DNA of 64,000 bases from Chryseobacterium aureum (lineage in GTDB: Bacteria; Bacteroidota; Bacteroidia; Flavobacteriales; Weeksellaceae), in contig NZ_CP034661.1 of NCBI RefSeq assembly GCF_003971235.1, positions 868,001 through 932,000 on the forward strand, in the 5' to 3' direction. Under the pieces are notes generated by a model, which worked only from the letters and a program-made list of their open reading frames with translations, was not told the DNA's origin and did not search any database. Positions within the stretch are counted from its first letter, which is position 1; each line of letters starts with the position of its first letter. A program made the position numbers and the translations under genes. Positions 1 to 9,717 of the stretch are shown one piece after another.

Positions 1-188
1 GAGTTTGTAGAAGTGAGTTTATTGATAAAATAATATCACATTAAGCTAAAAAAATATTATGCTGGAAAACATTTAAGAAAATAATTCCTTTACTTTCTGG
101 CATAACAAAATTTATCTGACTATATTGCATCTGTCTATTAACAGGGAGTTCCTCACCTTGAAGACCCATGTATATACTTTTAAAACCG

Positions 189-950
189 ATGAAAGAATTG
201 CAAAAACTCACCAAAGATCAATTATATAAAAAGCTCAAAGAAAAATCAGAAAACCTATACAGCGTAACTCATGAAGCCCTGGAAAATAATTTTTTCAATG
301 AAAGCTCTTTAGATGAAGAAAGTCTTGCGGAATTTCTGGAAATGCTGGACGATGAAACGGCTGAAAAAATAAAAGATGCTTCCCTGCATATCAATAATGA
401 AGAGGATGCCCCTGAAATTGTTCTTGTAGAAAATGAAAGCAGTACTTCTCTGGAACTGATTACTACAGAAGATGAAGGATATAAAATTGTTCTTATAGAA
501 GATGATCTTCATTTATCGGAAAAGCTTTTTGTGGAAGATTATATTATTCTCATTGTTACGGGCAGTATTCAGGCAGAAAATATCATCATCAATGGTTCTC
601 TGTACTGTTCCGGAAACGTTACTTCCAAGGTATTATTCGGGGCCTCCGGTAATGATAACGAAACGTATATCGGAGGAAGCATAATGACTTCTCTTATTTC
701 AGAAAATGGTCATTATACGGTAGCAGAAGGAAATATATACTCAAGATATCTTATTAGTTTTCATAACGAAATCATTGGGAAAACCGGAAAGTTCATTGAG
801 AATATCAGTATTGAAAGACCTGGTGAAATTGGACTACTGAAAGCTGAAATCCTTGATGAAGACGGCTATTTTAATGAAGAAGCTTTTCTGTCCTTCATTG
901 AAACCCATTCTCCGGACGCTCTGTTTAATAAACCGGCTGATTTATTTTAA
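189..950 (+). CDS. bactofilin-like (polymer-forming) hypothetical protein
   Basis: Predicted 253-residue soluble protein without signal peptide or membrane segment. The N-terminus is a charged helix rich in K, L and E, followed by an acidic stretch (about residues 40-85). Residues 110-220 alternate hydrophobic and G/N-rich turns (IQAENIIINGSLYCSGNV, YIGGSIMTS), which resembles the short-rung beta-helix of bactofilins and other polymer-forming proteins. That assignment is inference from the pattern only. An ATG at 168 is in frame seven codons earlier; 189 is preferred because the product then opens with a conventional MKELQKL helix, but neither start has a clear ribosome site. The gene lies 112 bp upstream of a radical SAM gene on the same strand, which has its own promoter, so shared function is not implied. 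Confidence 0.6.
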   Translation: MKELQKLTKDQLYKKLKEKSENLYSVTHEALENNFFNESSLDEESLAEFLEMLDDETAEKIKDASLHINNEEDAPEIVLVENESSTSLELITTEDEGYKIVLIEDDLHLSEKLFVEDYIILIVTGSIQAENIIINGSLYCSGNVTSKVLFGASGNDNETYIGGSIMTSLISENGHYTVAEGNIYSRYLISFHNEIIGKTGKFIENISIERPGEIGLLKAEILDEDGYFNEEAFLSFIETHSPDALFNKPADLF

Positions 951-1041
951 ATTAACGAAAATTGCAGCAACAGAAATGGTAAAGAGTTTCTTCACTGTTT
1001 ATAATCAGGAGAAAAAATTTTTTTCTGAAAAAACTTTAGAA

Positions 1042-1049
1042 TAACTTTG
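1042..1049 (+). promoter_or_regulatory. -7 promoter element for the radical SAM gene
   Basis: TAACTTTG matches the Bacteroidota -7 consensus TAnnTTTG. It ends 13 bp before the TTG start at 1063, giving a very short leader. No convincing -33 TTG lies at the expected distance; the upstream DNA there is a T-run. Confidence 0.5.
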
Positions 1050-1062
1050 CAAAAAATTTCTG

Positions 1063-3252
1063 TTGAAAGACCTGCTTCTTATTACTCCGCCTTTTACCCA
1101 GCTTAATACTCCCTATCCTGCCACGGCTTATATTAAAGGATTTTTGAATACCCGAAATATTTCCGCGTATCAGGTAGATTTGGGGATTGATGTTATTCTG
1201 GAATTATTTTCAAAAGACGGAATTCAAAAGGTTTTCAACAAAGAGACAGATATTCCTGATACATCTGAAAACGCTCAGAGAATCTATGCTTTAAGAGAAG
1301 AATATCTGAAAACTATAGACCAGGTCATCCCCTTTCTGCAAGGCAAAACGCCTACGCTGGCAAGGCAGATCTGCAGTATGAATTTTCTTCCCGAAGCCTC
1401 CCGTTTCAACCAGCTGGATGACATGGAATTTGCTTTTGGAAATATGGGTCTTCAGGACAAAGCCAAGCATCTGGCCACTTTATATCTGGAAGATATCTCG
1501 GACTATATTGTAGAGAACATTGATCCTGATTTTGGTTTCAGCAGGTATGCGGAACGCTTGGGGAAAAGTGCCAATTCTTTTGATGAATTGTATTCGAAAC
1601 TATCTGGTGAACCCACATTTATTGATGAATTTACTTTGAAAATTCTTCGTGAAAAAATAGAAACAGTTCAGCCCAAACTGGTCTGCTTTTCTGTACCGTT
1701 TCCTGGAAATCTGTATTCCGGCTTCAAATGTGCACAGTGGATCAAAAAGCATCATCCTCACATCAAAACAGCTATGGGAGGTGGTTTCCCCAATACAGAA
1801 TTAAGAGAAATTAAAGATCCCAGAGTATTCGAATTTTTTGATTTTATTACTTTAGATGATGGTGAGCTTCCATTGGAACTGCTTCATCAGAATTTGGGGA
1901 TTCCTGCTGAAAAAGGTGAATTTAAAAGAACTTTCCTTATCGAAAATAATGAAGTTGTTTACAGGAATAATTCTAAAAGGCATGATTACAAACAGTCTGA
2001 AATCGGGACACCTGATTATACAGATTTAAAGCTGGATCAGTATATTTCCGTCATCGAAATCGCCAACCCTATGCACAGCTTATGGAGTGACGGAAGATGG
2101 AATAAACTTACGATGGCCCACGGCTGCTATTGGGGAAAATGTACATTCTGTGATATCTCTTTAGATTATATCAAAATTTACGAGCCGATATCTGCTAAAA
2201 TTCTGGTAGACCGAATTGAAGAACTGATCCGCACAACAGGCGAAACAGGATTCCATTTTGTGGATGAAGCGGCACCGCCTGCTTTAATGAGAGAAGTTGC
2301 GCTGGAAATTCTACGAAGAAACCTGGTGGTTACCTGGTGGACCAATATCCGTTTTGAAAAAAGCTTCACCCGGGATTTATGCTACCTTCTGAAACTGTCA
2401 GGATGTGTTGCCGTTTCCGGAGGGCTAGAAGTAGCCAGTGACCGGCTGTTAAAATTAATTGATAAAGGGGTTTCCGTAGAACAGGTTGCCAATGTAACCA
2501 GAAATTTTACCGAAGCAGGAATTATGGTTCACGCCTATTTAATGTATGGCTATCCTACCCAAACCATTCAGGAAACAGTGGATTCTCTGGAAATGGTAAG
2601 ACAGATGTTTGAAATGGGAATTCTTCAAAGTGGTTTCTGGCATCAGTTTGCCATGACTGCCCATTCACCTGTAGGAATAAGCCCCGAAGAGTATGGAGTC
2701 ATTCCGGTAAAGCAGGAAATTTTATTTGCGAATAACGACATCGATTTTAAAGATACGACCGGAATTGATCATAACAAATTTAGTTTCGGATTAAAAAAAT
2801 CTCTATTCAACTATATGCACGGAGTGAATTTTGAACTGCCTCTTCAGGAGTGGTTCGATTTTAAAATTCCAAGAACAACTATTCATCCGGATTATATTCA
2901 TGACTGTCTTTTGGAAGACGGACAGTTTAGCCTTAAAGGAAATTCCAAAGTGGTCTTTTTAACCAAAAACGTAATCGCTGAGAATCGCATAAAAAATAAA
3001 AAGAAATATTCTGGTACGTATACGCTTCTTACATTCCACTTAAAAACCAATATTGTGAAAGTTGAACTGGAACAGGAAAAGGCAGAATGGCTGATGAATA
3101 TATTGGAAGAAAATGCTATCCAAAACTCTAAAAAACCTACAATTCAACAACTTAAGAATCAATTTGAAGAAAATTTTGAAGATTTTGAATTGTTCTGGTT
3201 CTCAAAACCGATGCAGCAATTGAAGGAAAATGGAGTGATTTTAAGTTTATAA
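1063..3252 (+). CDS. B12-binding-type radical SAM protein
   Basis: 729-residue radical SAM enzyme with an N-terminal cobalamin-type Rossmann domain (about 1-290, opening LLLITPPFTQLNTPYPATAY), a radical SAM core (about 340-560) and a C-terminal extension. The cluster motif is C355-x4-C360-x2-C363 (GCYWGKCTFCD), one residue longer in the first gap than the canonical CX3CX2C. I see no DxHxxG cobalamin-ligand motif in the N-domain, so any B12 may be bound without a histidine ligand. Substrate unknown; relatives include methyltransferases and ring-forming enzymes. The start is a TTG placed just after a good -7 promoter element, and the frame holds no upstream ATG. The neighbouring bactofilin-like gene is the only co-oriented partner. 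Family assignment is firm, reaction unknown. Confidence 0.85.
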   Translation: MKDLLLITPPFTQLNTPYPATAYIKGFLNTRNISAYQVDLGIDVILELFSKDGIQKVFNKETDIPDTSENAQRIYALREEYLKTIDQVIPFLQGKTPTLARQICSMNFLPEASRFNQLDDMEFAFGNMGLQDKAKHLATLYLEDISDYIVENIDPDFGFSRYAERLGKSANSFDELYSKLSGEPTFIDEFTLKILREKIETVQPKLVCFSVPFPGNLYSGFKCAQWIKKHHPHIKTAMGGGFPNTELREIKDPRVFEFFDFITLDDGELPLELLHQNLGIPAEKGEFKRTFLIENNEVVYRNNSKRHDYKQSEIGTPDYTDLKLDQYISVIEIANPMHSLWSDGRWNKLTMAHGCYWGKCTFCDISLDYIKIYEPISAKILVDRIEELIRTTGETGFHFVDEAAPPALMREVALEILRRNLVVTWWTNIRFEKSFTRDLCYLLKLSGCVAVSGGLEVASDRLLKLIDKGVSVEQVANVTRNFTEAGIMVHAYLMYGYPTQTIQETVDSLEMVRQMFEMGILQSGFWHQFAMTAHSPVGISPEEYGVIPVKQEILFANNDIDFKDTTGIDHNKFSFGLKKSLFNYMHGVNFELPLQEWFDFKIPRTTIHPDYIHDCLLEDGQFSLKGNSKVVFLTKNVIAENRIKNKKKYSGTYTLLTFHLKTNIVKVELEQEKAEWLMNILEENAIQNSKKPTIQQLKNQFEENFEDFELFWFSKPMQQLKENGVILSL

Positions 3253-3644
3253 AAATTTTCATTTTTTTCTCAGGGATTTTTGAAATTGCTGAATTTTTTG
3301 TGAATTTTTATTTTTCTGAACAAATAGCATCTGTTTCTATAGAATTATAATCTCCCACAGATTACGCGGATTTACGCAGATTTTTATTTTGACTTAAGAG
3401 AATAAAATTTTCTCTATTTCATATCGAAGGATCAAATTCAAATTTCTGACTACTATATAATGAAAAGGCTAAATATTCCCATCCTGTGGAGGGGTGGCAA
3501 AAATTCAAAGGATTTTTGACGGGGTGGTTTAAAAAGTAAGATATAAGTTTTGGCTAAAGCCAATAGAAATTTAATCTTTAATAAGTGGTAAATGGGCTAA
3601 AGCCCATTTCTATTGATAACAAGCTATTCCTTTTATCAGACAAA
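3253..3644. repeat. gene-free gap made of three dispersed repeat families
   Basis: No gene is visible. Three repeat-like blocks follow each other. 3350-3390 reads CACAGATTACGCGGATTTAC and onward, a phrase I recognise as widespread between genes in Bacteroidota. 3477-3535 carries a block with GTGGAGGGGTGGCAAAAATT and GACGGGGTGGTTT, with a small inverted repeat around the words AAAATTC and GGATTTTT. 3549-3619 is a copy of the double hairpin TTGGCTAAAGCC / GGGCTAAAGCCC repeat, found again near 38227 and 42948. The gap separates convergent genes (radical SAM gene on plus, secreted protein on minus) and shows no classical terminator of its own, so these repeats may serve that role. Confidence 0.7.
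3549..3619. repeat. GGCTAAAGCC double-hairpin repeat, copy 1
   Basis: Two hairpins with identical TAAA loops: TTGGC-TAAA-GCCAA near 3550-3564 and ATGGGC-TAAA-GCCCAT near 3592-3607, ending TTTCTATTGATA. The second copy at 38227-38290 has ACGGGC/GCCCGT in the second stem, so one base pair (T-A versus C-G) changes on both sides at once. That covariation suggests the paired structure is kept. Confidence 0.8.
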
Positions 3645-4463
3645 TCAGTTAGGAGTTTCCTTTGATACCGTTCCTACAGAAACCTTTTCCTGAACTTTTA
3701 TAAAATTCGGATCCATAATAGCCATGCGTTCTGCAAGTGCTTTATAAGTGGGAAATTTTAAGATGGAGGCTCTTCCGGAAATTTCCTTGTATAAGGTAAA
3801 AGATTTTCCTCCCGCTGTCTTCAATTGTTTTGTTGTAGTGATATATCTCCCGATAAGCTTGCTCTTGGCATCATAGATTTCAATATCTATAGGGGTTTTG
3901 TCCGTGATGGTATCTTCTGAGCCGAAGCTTATGGGCAAATTGGTAAAATATCCTACCGGAACTCCATTACTAAGAATCTCTCCCACCTTATTGACCTCTA
4001 TATTCATCCTATCTATTTTCTTTCTGATGGCATAGGCATCCTTGGTTTTGGTATCCAGTTTTCTTTTAGGAACATTAGAAAAAAGTTCATCCAGAGTTTT
4101 AACATTGATTCCTTTGTTATCAATGATTTTAAGATCTTTTACCGAAGTGAAAACTGCTGATTTCTCTTCTCCCGAGAATGCGGAAGGTGATGAATAATCA
4201 ATCTCAATGGTCTTATCCCTGTTGTATACCCTATTGACAATGATATAGCTGTCACGAACAGAATCTACCACGCTTTTATCAATAAATTTTATTGTATAAA
4301 TAGGGGTTTCCTTCAGATCCATAAACGTATATTCGCTGGATTTGCTGGACAGCTTCGCTACCGGAATGCCATCAAGATTAATAATTCCTCTCTTGGTTTT
4401 GATATTCTGAGCATGGAGGATAACACCCAGAACTGTAAAGAATATGATTATGCCTCTCTTCAT
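3645..4463 (-). CDS. secreted hypothetical protein
   Basis: 272 residues from the preferred ATG at 4463 (MKRGIIIFFTVLG), which gives a normal signal peptide ending near HAQ; the longer frame from 4481 would put six residues before it. The mature part has repeated beta-strand-like segments (GIINLDGIPVAKLSS, GEILSNGVPVGYFTN) that look like two related modules, each opening with an 'x-L/S-x-G-V/I-P-V' phrase. No enzyme motif is visible. It lies directly after the atpDC terminator and is transcribed separately. Periplasmic or outer-membrane location is inferred from the signal peptide. Function unknown. Confidence 0.65.
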   Translation of the reverse strand: MKRGIIIFFTVLGVILHAQNIKTKRGIINLDGIPVAKLSSKSSEYTFMDLKETPIYTIKFIDKSVVDSVRDSYIIVNRVYNRDKTIEIDYSSPSAFSGEEKSAVFTSVKDLKIIDNKGINVKTLDELFSNVPKRKLDTKTKDAYAIRKKIDRMNIEVNKVGEILSNGVPVGYFTNLPISFGSEDTITDKTPIDIEIYDAKSKLIGRYITTTKQLKTAGGKSFTLYKEISGRASILKFPTYKALAERMAIMDPNFIKVQEKVSVGTVSKETPN

Positions 4464-4481
4464 ACCATCAGACTTATACAT

Positions 4482-4511
4482 AAAAAAAAGTGTAACACAA
4501 AGTTACACTTT
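4482..4511 (-). terminator. intrinsic terminator after atpC
   Basis: Stem GTGTAAC/GTTACAC with loop ACAAA, extended by A-T pairs and followed on the minus strand by a run of eight T. It lies 30 bp beyond the atpC stop and ends the atpDC transcript. Confidence 0.85.
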
Positions 4512-4540
4512 CTTGAAAATATATTTAGCTTTTCATTTAA

Positions 4541-4822
4541 TTATTCACAAAGGATAATTCCTTTATTATGATTAAATTCTACAACACCGCTTTTGATAGC
4601 ATACGCAAAAACAGAGTCTTTTCCGGATTCTTTGGTAAAGTTTTTAGCAAAAGCTTCATCAATAGAATTAGCAAAAAGTTTTACCTCACCTCCGATTAAA
4701 GAAGAAACAATTCCTGCGTGGTTTTTCATGATGTGGAATTCACCATTTTTCCCAGGCAGTAATACTGAGTCTACTTCTCCTTCAAAAACTACGTATTCTG
4801 GTGTTAAAATTTTTATATTCAT
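4541..4822 (-). CDS. atpC: F1F0 ATP synthase subunit epsilon
   Basis: 93-residue epsilon subunit of the F1 sector, part of the central stalk. It begins MNIKILTPEYVVFEGEVDSV and contains the LLPGKNGEFHIMKNHAGIVS phrase of the N-terminal beta-sandwich. The C-terminal two-helix inhibitory domain of the E. coli protein (139 residues) is absent, as is usual in Bacteroidota. It follows atpD by 87 bp and shares its promoter and terminator; the gap between them holds a heptad-periodic repeat. The remaining F1F0 genes are not in the window. Confidence 0.95.
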   Translation of the reverse strand: MNIKILTPEYVVFEGEVDSVLLPGKNGEFHIMKNHAGIVSSLIGGEVKLFANSIDEAFAKNFTKESGKDSVFAYAIKSGVVEFNHNKGIILCE

Positions 4823-4830
4823 TTTAATTT

Positions 4831-4904
4831 AGATTTGAAGATTTCAGATTTCAGATTTCAGACAACGTTAAAGTCTCATGTCTGGTATCTTCTATCTTGT
4901 GTCT
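4831..4904. repeat. heptad-periodic inverted-arm element (word AGAnnnn)
   Basis: Left arm: AGA occurs at 4831, 4839, 4846, 4853 and 4860 (spacing 8, 7, 7, 7; word AGATTTC). Right arm: TCT at 4874, 4881, 4888, 4895 and 4902, exactly 7 nt apart, i.e. the reverse complement of AGA heptads. The arms are imperfect repeats separated by about 10 nt. The element fills the atpD-atpC gap and would be transcribed in the operon mRNA as an imperfect stem-loop. Confidence 0.75.
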
Positions 4905-4909
4905 AATTA

Positions 4910-6468
<1,559 letters not shown>

Positions 6469-6587
6469 TTGGTAAAAAAAAGATTTTTATCATGCTTTTT
6501 GAGAATATCTTATTTTTAGTATTATCCCGATACAGCCATATATCCGGATCGTAATAGCAAGGTTACAGCTATTACTCTGTTGTGATA

Positions 6588-6618
6588 TTGATACATTGGT
6601 ACATTATTTCTATATTTG
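6588..6618 (+). promoter_or_regulatory. ribF promoter
   Basis: TTG at 6588-6590, a 20-bp spacer and TATATTTG at 6611-6618 fit the Bacteroidota promoter. The TTG inside the -7 element cannot be the ribF start, which decides in favour of TTG at 6637. Confidence 0.75.
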
Positions 6619-6636
6619 CAATCAAATTTTTCCGTT

Positions 6637-7572
6637 TTGAAAGTTTTCAAGAATTTTACAGATTACTCTTCTCAGAAGCCTTTAGCATTGTCTTTGGGTA
6701 TGTTTGACGGAGTACATCTCGGACACAAGAGTATCATAGATGAGCTGACTAAAGTAGGTACAGAGAACAATCTGGAAACTGCAATCCTTACGTTCTGGCC
6801 TCACCCAAGGTTTGTTTTTAATCCTAATGAAGATTTAAAACTGCTGAATACACTGGAGGAAAAGAAACAGCTGGTAGAGAAATATGGGATTGATAACCTG
6901 TTCCTGAAAGAATTTGATGAAGAATTCAGAAACTTAACAGGAGAAGAGTTTGTACGTCAGATTTTAGTTGATAAACTCAATATAAAATACCTCATTATAG
7001 GATACGACCATTCTTTCGGAAAAAATAAAAGCGGAAACTTCGAGCTTCTTCAAAAATTATCTAAAGAGCTCGATTTTGAAGTAGAACAAATGGAAGCGAT
7101 CAACATCCACGAAAATAATATCAGTTCAACAAAGGTTCGTAATGCTCTTTTAACCGGAAACATTAAAGAAGCCAATGAGATGCTGGGGTATCCCTACTCA
7201 GTATCCGGCACAGTGGTTCACGGCAAAAAGATTGGAAGAACAATTGGTTATCCCACCGCCAATATTGACACAGAACCTATTAAGCTTTTACCCAAAAAAG
7301 GAGCTTATATTGTAGAAGTATCCGTAAAAGGCAATCTGTATAAAGGAATGCTGAGTGTGGGAACCAACCCTACCGTAAACGGAGAAAAATTAACGGTTGA
7401 AGTTTATATTCTGGATTTTGATGATGATATATATGATGAAAAAATAACCGTCAGGTTCAGAGATTTCCTTCATGATGAAATCAAATTTGAAAGTTTAGAA
7501 AAGCTTATCGAAAAGCTGGACCTGGATAAAAAACACACCCAGGATTATGATTTCAAGAATCAACAATTTTGA
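6637..7572 (+). CDS. ribF: bifunctional riboflavin kinase / FAD synthetase
   Basis: 311-residue cytosolic enzyme converting riboflavin to FMN and FMN to FAD. The N-terminal FAD synthetase domain (about 1-170) has the nucleotidyltransferase GMFDGVHLGHKSII motif and the SSTKVRNALLTGN phrase. The C-terminal riboflavin kinase domain (about 178-300) has GRTIGYPTANI and a GMLSVGTNPT strand. The frame opens further upstream at a TTG (6616), but that codon is part of the promoter -7 element; TTG at 6637 gives the usual MKVFKNF beginning. The 3' end overlaps the acyltransferase gene by 26 nt, suggesting translational coupling. Confidence 0.95.
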   Translation: MKVFKNFTDYSSQKPLALSLGMFDGVHLGHKSIIDELTKVGTENNLETAILTFWPHPRFVFNPNEDLKLLNTLEEKKQLVEKYGIDNLFLKEFDEEFRNLTGEEFVRQILVDKLNIKYLIIGYDHSFGKNKSGNFELLQKLSKELDFEVEQMEAINIHENNISSTKVRNALLTGNIKEANEMLGYPYSVSGTVVHGKKIGRTIGYPTANIDTEPIKLLPKKGAYIVEVSVKGNLYKGMLSVGTNPTVNGEKLTVEVYILDFDDDIYDEKITVRFRDFLHDEIKFESLEKLIEKLDLDKKHTQDYDFKNQQF

Positions 7573-8485
7573 TTTTCTTAGATTTATTTTTGCAAGCTTT
7601 GTAATTATTTCCCATTCTTATGCCCTTTCAGGTGCTTCTGAAGGCGATATATTATCCCGGATCACCCAGGGACAGATGAATTTTTCATACGTTGGGGTAC
7701 ACGGATTTTTTATCATCTCCGGATATTTAATTTTTAACAGTCTCCTGCGTTCTAAAGGCCTGGCTGATTACTACTGGAAAAGACTCTTACGGCTTTATCC
7801 TGCATTGTTCGTAGTTCTTTTTCTTACGGTCCTGCTGGCACCCGCAGTGTATGAAAGCGCGGTTCCTTATCTTCATAATAAATCTGTATACACTTATATT
7901 CCTCAAAATTTAACTTTATTCTTCCGCCAGAAAGGTATAGACGGGGTTTTTGAAAACAACCCTTATCAACACAGCATCAATGGAAGTTTATGGACTATAT
8001 GCTATGAATTCAGCATGTATATCATGGTTTCATTCTTATTTTTTATCAGGAAGAAAAAATTCTTGAAAATGGTTGTAATCCTTCTCTTTATAGTAAGCTA
8101 TGCCTTAACCATTTTTCATCCTGATTTTCTTTTTGGAGTATTCAGAAGGATGGCGCTTGGCAGTGGCAGTTTTTATAATCTGATGTGCTTTTTCACAGCC
8201 GGAATGGTATTAACCTATTTGGATATCCAAAGTAAAAAAACAGAGAATATTCTGATTATCCTCTCTTTTATTGCACTTGCTTTGAGTATATATATGGGCT
8301 TTTTTATATATGCCAGCTATATTACAATCCCAGTATTAGTAATTCTTCTCGGTAAGAGATCAACCCGATATATTAACAGGCTGGGAGAAGTAGTGGGCGA
8401 CACTTCTTATGGAATTTATATTTATTCTTTTCCTGTACAGCAGACACTGATGTACTTGGATATGCAAATAAAATTTCCAGTATAA
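7547..8485 (+). pseudogene. acyltransferase-3 (OafA-like) gene, 5' part, cut by an IS
   Basis: Integral membrane acyltransferase family 3, which usually O-acetylates surface polysaccharide or lipid sugars. The N-terminus NNFDFLRFIFASFVIISHSYALSG carries the family R and H residues, followed by VHGFFIISGYLIF and about nine hydrophobic segments. After QTLMYLDMQIKFP the frame runs into an IS3-family element and stops 2 codons later. The missing last membrane helix and tail are coded beyond the element at 9718-9858 in another frame. The start overlaps ribF by 26 nt. Some 312 of about 350 residues remain; loss of the final helix makes residual function doubtful. Lines of more than 20 residues are not needed to recognise the family. 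Confidence 0.85.
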
Positions 8486-8486
8486 G

Positions 8487-9365
8487 TTAAGCTACATTTT
8501 TGTAAATTTTATTTTGATTGTTAAATTCTTCTATTGTTTGATAATTCAGGGTACTGTGCCTTCTTTTTTTATTGTACCATATTTCAATATATTCAAAAAT
8601 TTCAAGTTCCATCTGTTCTCTTGTGATAAGCTTGTTTCCGTAAATTAGTTCTGTTTTCAATGACTTGAAGAAGCTTTCAGCCACTGCGTTATCCCAACAA
8701 TTCCCTTTTCTGCTCATACTCCTTTTTACTCCATAAAAAGCAAGAGTATTTGTGAATTTTTTACTTGCATACTGAACACCTCTGTCTGAGTGAAAAATTA
8801 ATTTACTGTCCGCTTTTCTATTTTTGACAGCCATTTTCCAGGCAGCTAAACTTGTCTCCGTGGTACTCATCCCAGTACTTAAGCTCCAACCAATTACTTT
8901 TCGATCAAACAAATCTATAATTGCTGTCAGGTATAAAAATCCATCTTTGGTTTGGAGATAAGTGATGTCAGAGACCCAAGCTTGGGATGGACTGCCAACC
9001 AAAAAGTTTCTATTCAGGATGTTCTCTGCAATCAAATAATTGTGTTTTGAATCTGTTGTTACTCTAAATTTTCTGCTTAATTTACTTCTTAAACCAAGCT
9101 CTTTCATATATTTTGCAACCGTTATTCTGGAGGTCTTAAAACCTGATGAGTCTAATTCTACAGTAATTCTGGGACTTCCATAGCGTTGCTTTGATGCAAA
9201 ATAAATAGATGTTATTTGTTTTTTTATCTCTCTTTTTCGTCTCTCTCTATTAGAAAGAGGTCTTGCTTTCCATTTATAATAACTACTGTAGCTTACTTTT
9301 AAAACACTGCACATTTTTTCAATCGGAAATAAAGATTCATGATTCTTAATGAACTCGTATTTCAT
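8487..9365 (-). CDS. IS3-family transposase OrfB (DDE catalytic subunit)
   Basis: 292 residues with an N-terminal HTH_21-like region (about 20-80, RRKREIKKQITSIYFASKQR, YGSPRI) and an integrase core. Catalytic triad: D in WVSDITYL, D in IFHSDRGVQYAS and E in NAVAESFFKSLKTEL, the D-D-35-E pattern of IS3. The start codon overlaps the orfA stop as ATGA, giving translational coupling, and the upstream frame stays open back to the slippery site, so an OrfAB fusion can form by -1 frameshifting. No truncation is seen. Confidence 0.95.
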   Translation of the reverse strand: MKYEFIKNHESLFPIEKMCSVLKVSYSSYYKWKARPLSNRERRKREIKKQITSIYFASKQRYGSPRITVELDSSGFKTSRITVAKYMKELGLRSKLSRKFRVTTDSKHNYLIAENILNRNFLVGSPSQAWVSDITYLQTKDGFLYLTAIIDLFDRKVIGWSLSTGMSTTETSLAAWKMAVKNRKADSKLIFHSDRGVQYASKKFTNTLAFYGVKRSMSRKGNCWDNAVAESFFKSLKTELIYGNKLITREQMELEIFEYIEIWYNKKRRHSTLNYQTIEEFNNQNKIYKNVA

Positions 9366-9661
9366 CGACCGCTCTTGGAAAAAATGGCGATTGCTTTTTT
9401 TAATATATCACGCTCAAGCTCTGCATCTCTAAGTCTTTTTTCTAATTCATGAATTTTTTCCTGCTCTGGAGTTTGTTTGAGATTACCCTTCCCAGGAAAA
9501 CTCTTTTCTCCGAATTCCTGATAATCTTTTCTCCATTTGTAAAGCATCGTTACTTCAATACCCAGCTCTCTTGCCAGTTCCGAAATATTAGATCGCTCAT
9601 AGCTCAATTGAACTGCTTGTTTTTTAAAAGCCGGATCATAGATTTTTCGCCCTTGTTTCAT
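9362..9661 (-). CDS. IS3-family transposase OrfA (HTH subunit)
   Basis: 99-residue DNA-binding subunit. Residues 8-50 form the HTH_Tnp_1 helix-turn-helix (DPAFKKQAVQLSYERSNISE, LGIEVTMLYKWRKDY). Residues 65-98 form a leucine-zipper-like coiled coil (EKIHELEKRLRDAELERDIL) that dimerises with OrfAB. The stop overlaps the orfB ATG. Confidence 0.95.
   Translation of the reverse strand: MKQGRKIYDPAFKKQAVQLSYERSNISELARELGIEVTMLYKWRKDYQEFGEKSFPGKGNLKQTPEQEKIHELEKRLRDAELERDILKKAIAIFSKSGR
9395..9401 (-). promoter_or_regulatory. programmed -1 frameshift site of the IS
   Basis: Seven A followed by G on the minus strand, in phase A_AAA_AAA within orfA codons for LKKA. After a -1 slip the frame reads through without a stop into the orfB ATG, as in classical IS3 elements that make OrfAB. 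Confidence 0.75.
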
Positions 9662-9717
9662 ACGTTAAAATTAAGGTTTTATGCTTAACTCTAACTGGAA
9701 GCTAAATTAGTATATCC

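Larger units (their letters stand above)
8480..9714 (-). mobile_element. IS3-family insertion sequence (orfA/orfB)
   Basis: About 1.23 kb element with two overlapping reading frames on the minus strand, inserted in the acyltransferase gene. Exact ends are uncertain. Choice 1: target duplication CCA or TCCA (8477-8479 and 9716-9718), the usual 3-4 bp for IS3. Choice 2: duplication inside AGTATA (8479-8484 and 9709-9714), which gives better inverted ends (AGTTAAGCTAC against AATTTAGCTTC). Both transposase frames are intact, and an A7 slippery stretch sits at the orfA/orfB overlap, so the element looks active and recent. Confidence 0.9.

Noticed and set aside
189..950. Leader-like N-terminus MKELQKLTKDQL similar to bacteriocin leaders
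   Set aside because: The protein is 253 residues with no Gly-Gly and a beta-helix-like body; the likeness is a common K/L helix.
4831..4904. Reading the heptad arms as a CRISPR array
   Set aside because: Words drift, units are 7 nt, there are no spacers and no cas genes.
6616..6636. TTG at 6616 as ribF start
   Set aside because: It is inside the -7 element TATATTTG, so it is upstream of the transcript start; TTG 6637 fits the family N-terminus.
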